From: Armatimonadota bacterium
GTDB lineage: Bacteria; Armatimonadota; UBA10988; DTZQ01
Reading direction: 5' to 3'
Assembly: GCA_012961305.1 (NCBI GenBank)
Contig: DTZQ01000495.1
Location: 1 to 15,502, forward strand
DNA: 15,502 nt
How positions within the stretch are numbered: the stretch's first letter is position 1; every line of letters begins with the position of its first letter. Under the pieces are notes generated by a model. The model was given only the letters and a program-made list of their open reading frames with translations, ran no database searches and was not told where the DNA came from. The position numbers and the translations under genes were made by a program. Shown piece by piece: positions 7,899 through 14,999 of the stretch.

Positions 7899-9249
7899 GG
7901 AAATGCTGACCGGGGCGATTCTCTGGGTACAACCCCGGACTGTGGCCTTCGATGCCCTGGTGTACGGGACCATCGGATTTTTCCACGTTCTCTTTCGGCG
8001 GCAGTTCAACTTAATTTCGGAGGACTTCCGGGCGGCCCTGGACCAGGGTGTTCCCGTGCGTTTCTGGGACTTCGTGTTCTACGTCTCCTTTGGCATCATT
8101 GTGAGTTTGTCGGTACGGGTGGCCGGGGTACTGCTGGTGTTCTGCTTCCTGATTGTCCCCGCAGTAATTTCGCAACTGTTTTCCGAAAATCTGACGACCC
8201 GCCTGGCCATCGGTTGGGGAGTGGGCATCTTCGTCAGCATGACCGGTTTGCTCTTCTCCTGGGCCTTCGACACTCCCAGCGGCCCTTCCGTAGCCTGCTT
8301 CTTCGGCCTGGCCCTGATTGGGGCTGCCCTCATGCGGTACGTGGGCAGTCTGCTCGACCAATGGGCCGCCCGCCAGCAGGGCTCTGCTCGACAGTTGAAA
8401 GTCGGCGGCACCGCGGCCGTGCTTGTGGCTTTCTTTTTAGCCGTGTTCATCCCCGCCCTTTACCGCCATCCCATGGGCCGAACTTCCGCCGTGGCCGCGG
8501 AGGAGCCGACTGCAACCGAGGAAACGGAAAATGCCGATGCAGCCTCTCTGGTGGAAAGGCTCCAGGCTCCTGAGGCCTCGGAGCGGGCGGAGGCCGCCTG
8601 GCTGCTGGCAGAACATCACGTCCACGAGGCCGTACCCGCACTCGTTGCTCGCTTGACAGAGGAAGAAGACGGTGAAGTACAACTGGCCCTTGCCGATGCC
8701 TTGGTCGCCCTGGGCCACACGAAAGCAGAACCCCTGCTGAAGCAAGCCCTGAGGGAAGAATCCCAACCTGTGGCCCGACTTCTGTTGGGCCTGACCCTGG
8801 CCCGTTTGGGAGACAAAGAAGGGCTGGCGGTGTTAATAGAGTCGCTGGCCAACGACGACCTGGAGACCATTCAGTACCGGGAGCAGGCCTTAGAGTTGCT
8901 CCATCCCCTGGCCGGAGGAGATTTCGGTTATGACCCCCTGGCCACGGCGGAGGAAAACGAGGCTGCGGTTAGGCAGTGGCGAGCGTGGTGGGAAGCACAC
9001 AGGGAGCGGGTCGTTTGGAAGGCAAGAAAGAAGGCCTGCGGCTGGCGGAAGGAAGCAGCGCGAATTCGTCCACCCAGTAGGAAACCCCATAGTAGTTCCC
9101 CCCGAATCCACAGCGGAGGTACGGTTCGCGGCGGCTGGCGAAGTGGAGCCGTTCCACCTGCAGGGAGGGAGCGTTGGGGTACAACGCCCGCAGGGCCCCC
9201 CGCAGGTCAAAGGTTGCCCAGTGCCACTGCCCATCGGTCATCACATTGA
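7537..9249 (+). CDS. znuB: ZnuB-like metal ABC permease fused to a HEAT-repeat domain
   Basis: This 570-codon frame encodes an ABC-3 family metal permease. Residues 8-270 hold about eight membrane helices, with the family signature region REVIFVDLALAQIAALG (32-48) and the later DTPSGPSVA (245-253). Unlike ordinary ZnuB, which ends near residue 270, it continues. A basic loop (about 267-290) is followed by a further hydrophobic segment (VAFFLAVFIPALY, 297-309), an acidic linker, and HEAT-like helical repeats (about 334-460: AAWLLAEHHVHEAVPALVAR, LADALVALG and similar). The positive-inside pattern places the HEAT part outside the cytoplasm (inference). The plausible fold ends near residue 495 (RQWRAWWEAHRERVVWKA). 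The last 75 codons are Arg/Pro/Ser-rich, run antisense to the convergent large gene, and may not be functional. No ATP-binding subunit is encoded in the window. Confidence 0.85.
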   Translation: MREMLELMWMPFLACLVLIGIHAYFGIHVLKREVIFVDLALAQIAALGATLAFLFGLHLESPAAYAFSLGFITLAAAIFALTRTREQKISQEAIIGIVYAIATAAAILIVDRAPHGAEHVKEMLTGAILWVQPRTVAFDALVYGTIGFFHVLFRRQFNLISEDFRAALDQGVPVRFWDFVFYVSFGIIVSLSVRVAGVLLVFCFLIVPAVISQLFSENLTTRLAIGWGVGIFVSMTGLLFSWAFDTPSGPSVACFFGLALIGAALMRYVGSLLDQWAARQQGSARQLKVGGTAAVLVAFFLAVFIPALYRHPMGRTSAVAAEEPTATEETENADAASLVERLQAPEASERAEAAWLLAEHHVHEAVPALVARLTEEEDGEVQLALADALVALGHTKAEPLLKQALREESQPVARLLLGLTLARLGDKEGLAVLIESLANDDLETIQYREQALELLHPLAGGDFGYDPLATAEENEAAVRQWRAWWEAHRERVVWKARKKACGWRKEAARIRPPSRKPHSSSPRIHSGGTVRGGWRSGAVPPAGRERWGTTPAGPPAGQRLPSATAHRSSH

Positions 9250-12200
9250 GAATGGCCCCCACCCGCACCACGCCCGGCGGGGGCGGTCCGGGGTCGGTGA
9301 AGACGATGCTGTGTACCTGCCCTTGCAGGGTGAAGTAGAGGTTCACTTTCACCGGGGGCGGAACCCGATAGGCAAATCGGAGGGTGCCGTAGCGGAAAGG
9401 GTCGAACTCCGTGGCTCCGGTCCAGGCGGCGAAGGGCCCGCCGGAAGTGGCATTGGTGATTTTCAGGCTGACCCGCCCCCCGGCCGCCGTGCTGTCGTCC
9501 CGCTGCAGAAGGCTGCTCCCCTCGCTCGTCCAGCCATCCAGTCCCTTCTCGAAATCGGCCCGCAGCACCGGCGAAAGCGGCCAGTGGCCCGCGGGCAGGG
9601 GAGGATAAGTCAGAGGAGCCAGCCGGCCCGGCTGGGAAGCCCACACCCGCACCCGAGAGAGCAGAAGTCCGTTGTCCCAGGTCCAAAAGGCCACCTGTCC
9701 CCCTGGCAGGGGACGGGGGTCGGTGTAATCAAAGACCAGCCGCTCGTCCACCCAGCAGCGCACTCGCGCTCCCTGTTTTTGCACCACCAGGTGGAACCAA
9801 TGCCGGTGGAACTCCATGTTGGCATTAGTAGCGTTGTGCAGGCGCAAGCGGGGGTTTTCGGCCACAATTTGTTCGCCGCGCAGCAGGGCCGAACGGGTAT
9901 TGCCCCACCCGGCAAACAGGAAACTGTAGCCGCTGCTGAGGTCGCGCCCGTTGCCGCAGATGGTTAGATTGAGGTCGCCGGGGCGGCTATAACCGGGCAG
10001 TTTCTCCAGGTCCATCTGCGGAGCAACGTAGGCTTCTACGGTCACATTCCCTGGCCAAACTCGCTTGCTCCACAGCACTACCGCCTCATGTCCACTGCCC
10101 CCGAACCAGGTCCAACCCGGCGCACAGGGCCAGCGCGCCGTAACTTCCCACATCCCCTTTTGGACCCACCATTCCGTCGGCGCGGTGGAGAAGGTTTCGT
10201 CCCACAGCAAATCCGTGCCGGCCTCTATGGCCGTCAGGTCCACTCCACTTCCCCCCAGTTCCACCCCCACCATTCGTCCGCTCAGGGGGGCCACGTCCCG
10301 ATAGAGCAGCAGCGTTTGCTCGTCCACCCTAGCCACCACATAGGAGCCGGCCCGCCGCAGTTCCAACTCCTCCGCCGTTTGCGGCTTTATCGCCCCCCCG
10401 GCGACCGGCTCTCCCAAGCGGCGCAGTTGGCCCCGCAACTCGCCCCCCTCGGCCACCTGGAGGGTGAAATGGTAACCCCGCTCGGCGGCTGGAGCGTCGG
10501 CGTTCAGAATCAGGCCCAATCCGTTTCCCCGTGCGCCGCGGGAGGGCAGATGCACCCGCAGGAAGGCCTGGCCGGTGAAGTTGCCACAATGCCAAAATCT
10601 ACCTTGCCCCCCGGGCCGCCAGGCCCCTGCCGGATGGGCCCAGCCAAGCATGGTTTTCTCCCGCATGAACTGCGGCGTAAGTTCCACCGCCTCCCGGGGA
10701 CGGGTGAAATTGACCTTCACCTCGCTGACTTTGGTGCCCCGCTGGGTTCGACTGTACACGGCCACCCGACCCCCGTTCAGGGCGGAGTCGAAGGCTTCTA
10801 AGACTGGTTGGCCGTCCACTGTGGCCTGCCAGTGGCCCCGGTTCACCTTTAGCCCCAGACGGTAGGCCCGGCCGGGGCGATAGCCGCCGGCCCGCTCTGC
10901 CAGTACTGTTTCCGCGCCGTTTGCCCGCCGAACCAGTTGCAAGCGGTTGCGGGAAGCCGCGGGAGCCGCTCCCCCACTCCACCGCAGCAGGTAGCAGTTG
11001 GCGGGATTCTGGTAGTACACCGCCAGGCCGAACCCCGCACTGTCGGCGGGCCAAATGACTGCCTCCGCGCTGTACTCAGCCCAGTTTCGGTCGCCGGTGA
11101 AGGTCCAAGTCGGTCCGGGGGAGAGTTGGAGGCGATAGTTGGGGCCCTGGCCCTCCCCTCTCCGGCGGCGCAGTTCCGCGTCCCGGGTCTGCCATTGGCC
11201 TCCCTCATCCTGCCACTTGCCCACCGCCCGCTCCCCAAAATCCTCCCGGAACTCCCGCCAGCCGGATACCCGCACATCGTCGAAAGTCACCCGCCGACAA
11301 CCCTGAGCGAACAGGCCCACCCGGCCCTGGCCGAAGGCCCGGGTGCGCGCGCGCAGTACCTCTTTGCCGTCCCGCCAGGCCACCCACAGTCCATCGTACA
11401 CCCCCGTCTCCAGAGCGTACCATTGGCCCGGCGCGAACCCGCCCGGCGCCCGGGCCAGCACTTCCTCCCGGCCGTTGCGCACCTCGACCAACTGCTTTTC
11501 CCCCTGTGGCCCGACCGTCCAGCGGAACAGCAGGTAATTCGCCGCATCCTGCACGTACACGGCCAGGCCAATTATCCCCTCGCCGTCGGGTTTGACCGCC
11601 GCCCGCAGGGTGTAGTCAGTCCAGAACCAATAGCCGGTGACAGCCAGAGCGCGAGAGGGCCCCGTGGCCGTGAAGGCGAAGGGATTGGCGCTCAAGTTCG
11701 GAGCCGGACGGGGGCTGTGGGCCCCGCTCAGGGCCCATTGGCCCGCCAACGGTTCCCACACCTGTGCCCTTTCCTGGCGGACGAAATCGTCAGTGAAATA
11801 AACCTCCTCCACCGGTTGTTGCTCTACCTCCTCCCAGGCCAGTCCCTCGCCGGAAACGGCCAAGCCCAGCCGCCCGCCCTGATAGTCATCGTCGTAGGCC
11901 TGAGCCACCACTTGCCCCGCGATTAGCAAGCGCATTTCCCAACCCCGCCGCTGGAGGGTAAGGTGCACTTCCGAGCCGGGGTTGAAAGGGGTGAACTGAC
12001 CTAAGCGATAGGTGCTTTTCCCGGCGATTTTGTAGAAGCAGGCTCCGCGGGCGGTGAGAGCAACAAAATAGGCATGTCGCTCGTCCTGGCAGTTGAACAT
12101 TAGCCGGGCCTCCTCCCCATTCTGCCAGCCGTTTCTCGCCCGCAGAGTGGCGGTCAGGTGAAAACGAGCCGCGCACTCCCCCCGCCAGACGAAGGACCAC

Positions 12201-12334
12201 GGCTCCGCCGCCCCGACCGCACTTAACCCCCAGACCAATCCACCTATGATTAAACTCCAATGCATTTGCAGAAAGGCCCCAACGTTAGGGCTGAGCAGCA
12301 CAAGGACGCTGAAGCATCCTACTCCCCAACCCAA
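8969..12334 (-). CDS. Large secreted protein of about six LamG-like beta-sandwich domains
   Basis: From the TTG at 12334 this is 1121 residues. The TTG has a strong GGGAGG 6 bases upstream; an ATG at 12265 (MHWSLIIGGLVWGL...) is the alternative start but has no clear ribosome site. The frame stays open to 12598, but that part spans the palindrome array and looks non-coding. Either start gives a hydrophobic N-terminus ending in AVGAA before EPWSF, so export is likely. About six sandwich domains follow: about 45-180, 182-358, 363-543, 545-710, 711-900 and 925-1095. Domains 2 and 3 share the pattern GLAVYxQxxANYLLxRW, then NGxExVLA, GGxxPGxxYxL and GxVxxxxx. This resembles concanavalin/LamG or DUF1080-like modules. 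I see no catalytic motif. It probably binds or decorates surface carbohydrate. The last 25 residues are tail-like and overlap the permease gene. Confidence 0.75.
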   Translation of the reverse strand: MGWGVGCFSVLVLLSPNVGAFLQMHWSLIIGGLVWGLSAVGAAEPWSFVWRGECAARFHLTATLRARNGWQNGEEARLMFNCQDERHAYFVALTARGACFYKIAGKSTYRLGQFTPFNPGSEVHLTLQRRGWEMRLLIAGQVVAQAYDDDYQGGRLGLAVSGEGLAWEEVEQQPVEEVYFTDDFVRQERAQVWEPLAGQWALSGAHSPRPAPNLSANPFAFTATGPSRALAVTGYWFWTDYTLRAAVKPDGEGIIGLAVYVQDAANYLLFRWTVGPQGEKQLVEVRNGREEVLARAPGGFAPGQWYALETGVYDGLWVAWRDGKEVLRARTRAFGQGRVGLFAQGCRRVTFDDVRVSGWREFREDFGERAVGKWQDEGGQWQTRDAELRRRRGEGQGPNYRLQLSPGPTWTFTGDRNWAEYSAEAVIWPADSAGFGLAVYYQNPANCYLLRWSGGAAPAASRNRLQLVRRANGAETVLAERAGGYRPGRAYRLGLKVNRGHWQATVDGQPVLEAFDSALNGGRVAVYSRTQRGTKVSEVKVNFTRPREAVELTPQFMREKTMLGWAHPAGAWRPGGQGRFWHCGNFTGQAFLRVHLPSRGARGNGLGLILNADAPAAERGYHFTLQVAEGGELRGQLRRLGEPVAGGAIKPQTAEELELRRAGSYVVARVDEQTLLLYRDVAPLSGRMVGVELGGSGVDLTAIEAGTDLLWDETFSTAPTEWWVQKGMWEVTARWPCAPGWTWFGGSGHEAVVLWSKRVWPGNVTVEAYVAPQMDLEKLPGYSRPGDLNLTICGNGRDLSSGYSFLFAGWGNTRSALLRGEQIVAENPRLRLHNATNANMEFHRHWFHLVVQKQGARVRCWVDERLVFDYTDPRPLPGGQVAFWTWDNGLLLSRVRVWASQPGRLAPLTYPPLPAGHWPLSPVLRADFEKGLDGWTSEGSSLLQRDDSTAAGGRVSLKITNATSGGPFAAWTGATEFDPFRYGTLRFAYRVPPPVKVNLYFTLQGQVHSIVFTDPGPPPPGVVRVGAILNVMTDGQWHWATFDLRGALRALYPNAPSLQVERLHFASRREPYLRCGFGGNYYGVSYWVDEFALLPSASRRPSFLPSKRPAPCVLPTTLATA

Positions 12335-12381
12335 CCGATACCTCCCTCCCCGCCCGTGGGGAAGGCCGGGGTGAGTGAAAC

Positions 12382-12482
12382 CCCCGGATTGAAATCCGGG
12401 GCTACGCCCACCAAGTCGGTTCCAAACCGACTCGACCAACTTCAATTGGTTTGGTAACCTTAGCCCAGAGTTTCTAACTCTG
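12382..12482. repeat. Array of four small palindromes with TT..AA centres
   Basis: Four hairpins sit in a row. H1 at 12382-12401 has a 9-bp stem CCCCGGATT/AATCCGGGG. H2 at 12414-12432 has an 8-bp stem AGTCGGTT/AACCGACT with loop CCA. H3 at 12435-12450 has stem ACCAA/TTGGT around CTTCAA. H4 at 12466-12482 has a 7-bp stem CAGAGTT/AACTCTG with loop TCT. Stem sequences differ, but each has TT before and AA after the loop. Centre spacings are about 31, 20 and 31 bases, so H1-H3 and H2-H4 are each 51 apart. They lie upstream of the large minus-strand gene, between it and the efflux operon. They look like dispersed REP-like palindromes; no family can be named. Confidence 0.65.
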
Positions 12483-12601
12483 AGCCTTTTCTTCTTTTTC
12501 TCCCTTAGACCAACGACTCCTCCTTGGGTTCCCGGAAAGGACACCCCATCCCAATTTGCTTTGCGCTTTACACCATACGCCATAAAATTAACCCCCAACC
12601 C

Positions 12602-12630
12602 TTGACAAAAGGAAAATCCTGTGGTATAAT
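12602..12630 (+). promoter_or_regulatory. Consensus sigma70 promoter of the metal-efflux operon
   Basis: TTGACA (12602-12607) and TATAAT (12625-12630) are both perfect consensus hexamers separated by exactly 17 bases. TGG directly before the -10 supplies an extended -10 element. Transcription should start near 12637. Such a strong core promoter fits a gene pair that is held off by a repressor. It drives the ArsR/SmtB gene at 12672 and the ATPase at 13044. Confidence 0.88.
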
Positions 12631-12633
12631 ATA

Positions 12634-12647
12634 TGAACGACTGTTCA
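12634..12647 (+). promoter_or_regulatory. ArsR/SmtB-type operator overlapping the transcription start
   Basis: TGAACG-AC-TGTTCA is a 6-2-6 inverted repeat within the extended ATATGAAC...GTTCAAT element. It matches the TGAACA-nn-TGTTCA core known for SmtB/CadC-type sensors with one mismatch. It covers the predicted start site, right after the -10 box. A further TGTTCA half-site follows at 12650-12655. Apo-repressor binding here would block the promoter, and Zn/Cd/Pb binding would release it (known family mechanism, inferred for this gene). Confidence 0.8.
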
Positions 12648-12671
12648 ATTGTTCAGATGAGGAGTTTTCCC

Positions 12672-13040
12672 ATGAAGCAGGTAAACGCCACCGACACTTG
12701 TGATTTTTACTTGGTCAACGAGGAGGCCGTGCAACGGGTACGAAGGGCCTGGGTGCCGGAGGAACAGTTAATTCGGCTCGCGGAGACGTTCAAGGCTTTA
12801 GGCGACCCCACCCGGGCGCGAATTCTGTTTGCTCTCTCCCAGGCAGAATTGTGCGTCTGTGACCTTTCTTCCCTTCTGGACGTTTCCCCTTCCGCCGTTT
12901 CGCACCAGTTACGCCTGCTACGCCAGCAGCGGTTGGTCAAATACCGTCGCGAAGGCCGCATGGCTTTTTATTCCTTGGATGATGACCACATCCGTCACCT
13001 ACTTGCCGAGGGACTTCGGCATGTGCAGGAGGAGGCTTAG
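12672..13040 (+). CDS. ArsR/SmtB-family metal-sensing repressor (CadC-like)
   Basis: The protein has 122 residues from the ATG at 12672. The frame is open from an ATG at 12633, but that lies in the operator at the predicted transcription start and cannot be used; GAGGAG at 12659-12664 marks 12672. A winged-helix core carries the recognition helix region VSPSAVSHQLRLL (about 71-83) and the wing YRREGRMAFYSL. Two metal sites are visible. The alpha3 site has ELCVCDL (C61, C63) with an N-terminal Cys in TDTCDF (C10); CadC's second N-terminal Cys is replaced by Leu14. The alpha5 site has D104, H106, H117 and E120, a full SmtB-type zinc set. It should repress its own operon and be released by Zn, Cd or Pb. 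The gene ends 3 bases before the ATPase start. Confidence 0.93.
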   Translation: MKQVNATDTCDFYLVNEEAVQRVRRAWVPEEQLIRLAETFKALGDPTRARILFALSQAELCVCDLSSLLDVSPSAVSHQLRLLRQQRLVKYRREGRMAFYSLDDDHIRHLLAEGLRHVQEEA

Positions 13041-13043
13041 AAA

Positions 13044-14951
13044 ATGCCCCAGGGGAAGGAATCGACCTCGGAAGGGAGCCAGTCCTTCTGGCAACGGCGC
13101 CCGCGAGAATTATTGTTGGGCCTGTCCACTGCTCTGCTGGTCGCCGCCTGGGGTTGGTCTCGACATGCTGGCCCGGGCTCGTTAGTGCAGGGTCTTTTCC
13201 TCACCGCCATCCTTTTGGGGGGAGCGCCTATGGCTGGGGAGGGTCTGAGGGCCCTAAAGGGCCGCCGGGTGGGCATTGATTTTCTAATGACCTTAGGGGT
13301 TATCGGAGCGGTGATATTGGGTGAATGGGGCGAGGCGGCGGCGGTGGTCATCCTGTTCGCCGTGGCAGAACTGCTGGAAAAGTACAGTGTAGAGCGAACT
13401 CGCGGGGCCATTAAGGCCCTAATGGACTTAACTCCCCCTACCGCCTTAGTGCAGGAGAAGGGCGGATATCGTCCCGTACTGGTAAAAGAAGTGCCCGTAG
13501 GGGCACGGGTCTTGGTCAAACCTGGCACCCGCGTGCCCGTGGATGGCACCGTAGTGGAAGGGGCCTCTACGCTGGACGAATCTTCCCTCACCGGCGAGGC
13601 GCAACCGGTGGAGAAAAAGGTCGGGGATGTCGTGTACGCCGGGACCATGAACCAGCAGGGGTCTCTGATAGTGGAAGCGACTAAACGGGCCGAGGAAACG
13701 CTGTTTGCCCAAATTGTGCGGTACGTGGAGAAGGCGCAAGCGCAGCGGGCTCCGGTGCAGCGGTTTGTAGACCGGTTCGCGGCCCGGTACACGCCGGCAG
13801 TGATTAGTTTAGCCTTGCTCGTTGCTTTCCTGCCGCCGCTGTTTGGACTGCCCCTGCGGGAGTGGATGTACCGCGGACTGGTGCTGTTGGTTATTTCCTG
13901 CCCCTGTGCTTTAGTGCTGTCCACACCCGTAGCCATTGTTTCGGCCCTGACGGCGGCCGCCCGGCAGGGAGTACTCATTAAGGGCGGGAAATACCTGGAG
14001 ACTGCGGGGGTGGTACGGGCGGTTGCCTTCGACAAAACGGGCACTCTGACCACCGGCCGCCTGGCGGTGTCCACTCTGGTGCCTTTCAACCACTGGGAGC
14101 CCCAACGCTTGTTGACCCTGGCCGCCGCGGTGGAACAGCACTCCGAGCACCCCATTGCCGCAGCGGTGGTAAGCCGTGCCCGAGCAGAAGGTTTAACCTT
14201 GCCTCCGTTGAGGGATTTCGTCGCCCTACCGGGACGGGGAGCACAAGCGCGGATTGACGGACAAACCGTGTCCGTCGGCTCTCCCCGCTGGTTTGAAGAG
14301 CAGGGCCTCCTGGGGGAGGGAATCCGCCAGAGAATAAGACAGGTTGCCTCGGCTGGACATACTCCCCTACTGGTGGGAGGCGAGGGGGAAGTATGGGGTC
14401 TGCTGACGGTAGCGGATGAACCTCGCGCCGAAAGTGCCTCCGTGGTTCAGGCCTTGAAACGGCTACAAGTAGCCCGCGTGGTCATGCTTACTGGCGATGA
14501 CCCCGCTACGGCTGAGGCGGTGGCAGAGAAAATAGGAGTGGACCTAACTCAAGCCGCCCTGTTGCCTACGGACAAAGTAGATGCGGTACAAGCCCTACAA
14601 AGGGAATATGCTCCGGTGCTCATGGTGGGCGACGGGGTCAACGATGCTCCGGCCTTGGCCGCCGCCGACGTCGGAGTGGCTATGGGCGCGGCGGGCACGG
14701 ATGTGGCCCTGGAAACGGCGGATGTGGCCCTGATGGCCGATGATTTGACCAAACTGCCCTTTCTCCTCACTCTGAGTCGGCGCACCCGCCGCCTCATTCG
14801 CCAGAACATCGTTTTCGCCCTGGTCATGAAATTTATTTTCCTCCTGCTGACCGTGCCCGGTGTAACCACCCTCTGGATGGCGGTGGGGGCAGATGTAGGC
14901 GCGTCCCTACTGGTCATTTTCAATGCCCTGCGTTTGCAATCCCGCAGGTAG
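13044..14951 (+). CDS. cadA: Zn/Cd/Pb-exporting P1B-type ATPase
   Basis: This 635-residue inner-membrane pump exports Zn(II), Cd(II) or Pb(II) using ATP. All core elements are in place: actuator TGEA (183-186), membrane metal site SCPCAL (C286-P-C288), phosphorylation site DKTGTLT (D330), the SEHP motif (H369-P370) of the nucleotide domain, and hinge GDGVNDAP (from G529). Late-helix residues Lys596 (VMKFIF) and Asp618 (AVGADVGASLL) match the PIB-2 (ZntA/CadA) specificity pattern. It lacks the N-terminal heavy-metal-associated domain (no GMxCxxC); only a 20-residue hydrophilic lead precedes the first helix. The start has AGGAGG inside the end of the regulator gene and a 3-base gap, so the two are translationally coupled. 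Expression should follow the upstream sensor. Confidence 0.95.
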   Translation: MPQGKESTSEGSQSFWQRRPRELLLGLSTALLVAAWGWSRHAGPGSLVQGLFLTAILLGGAPMAGEGLRALKGRRVGIDFLMTLGVIGAVILGEWGEAAAVVILFAVAELLEKYSVERTRGAIKALMDLTPPTALVQEKGGYRPVLVKEVPVGARVLVKPGTRVPVDGTVVEGASTLDESSLTGEAQPVEKKVGDVVYAGTMNQQGSLIVEATKRAEETLFAQIVRYVEKAQAQRAPVQRFVDRFAARYTPAVISLALLVAFLPPLFGLPLREWMYRGLVLLVISCPCALVLSTPVAIVSALTAAARQGVLIKGGKYLETAGVVRAVAFDKTGTLTTGRLAVSTLVPFNHWEPQRLLTLAAAVEQHSEHPIAAAVVSRARAEGLTLPPLRDFVALPGRGAQARIDGQTVSVGSPRWFEEQGLLGEGIRQRIRQVASAGHTPLLVGGEGEVWGLLTVADEPRAESASVVQALKRLQVARVVMLTGDDPATAEAVAEKIGVDLTQAALLPTDKVDAVQALQREYAPVLMVGDGVNDAPALAAADVGVAMGAAGTDVALETADVALMADDLTKLPFLLTLSRRTRRLIRQNIVFALVMKFIFLLLTVPGVTTLWMAVGADVGASLLVIFNALRLQSRR

Positions 14952-14983
14952 AACAGGGGCGGGGGGCCAGCGGTGGCTGCATC

Positions 14984-14999
14984 CCTCGTAAAAATGAGG
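14984..14999. terminator. Possible hairpin between convergent genes
   Basis: CCTCGT-AAAA-ATGAGG can fold into a 6-bp stem with a tetraloop, one pair being G-T. It lies in the 48-base gap between the ATPase stop (14951) and the stop of the minus-strand gene (15000), where a bidirectional terminator is expected. The T-run after it (TTATT) is short, so the call is weak. Confidence 0.25.

Noticed and set aside
8930..9967. Plus-strand open frame (345 codons) antisense to the large secreted-protein gene
   Set aside because: Low-complexity Arg/Pro/Gly translation with no start signal; the minus strand carries coherent repeated domains.
12361..12482. CRISPR array
   Set aside because: The hairpins differ in sequence, spacers are too short and uneven, and there are no cas genes in the window.
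12335..12598. N-terminal 88-codon extension of the large secreted protein
   Set aside because: It spans the palindrome array, has basic low-complexity translation and would place the signal peptide far inside the protein.
12633..12671. Earlier ATG for the ArsR/SmtB gene
   Set aside because: It lies in the operator at the predicted transcription start and has no ribosome site; 12672 has GAGGAG at good spacing.
13037..14155. Minus-strand open frame (372 codons) opposite the P-type ATPase
   Set aside because: Ser/Thr/Arg-rich shadow of a gene with complete P1B-ATPase motifs.
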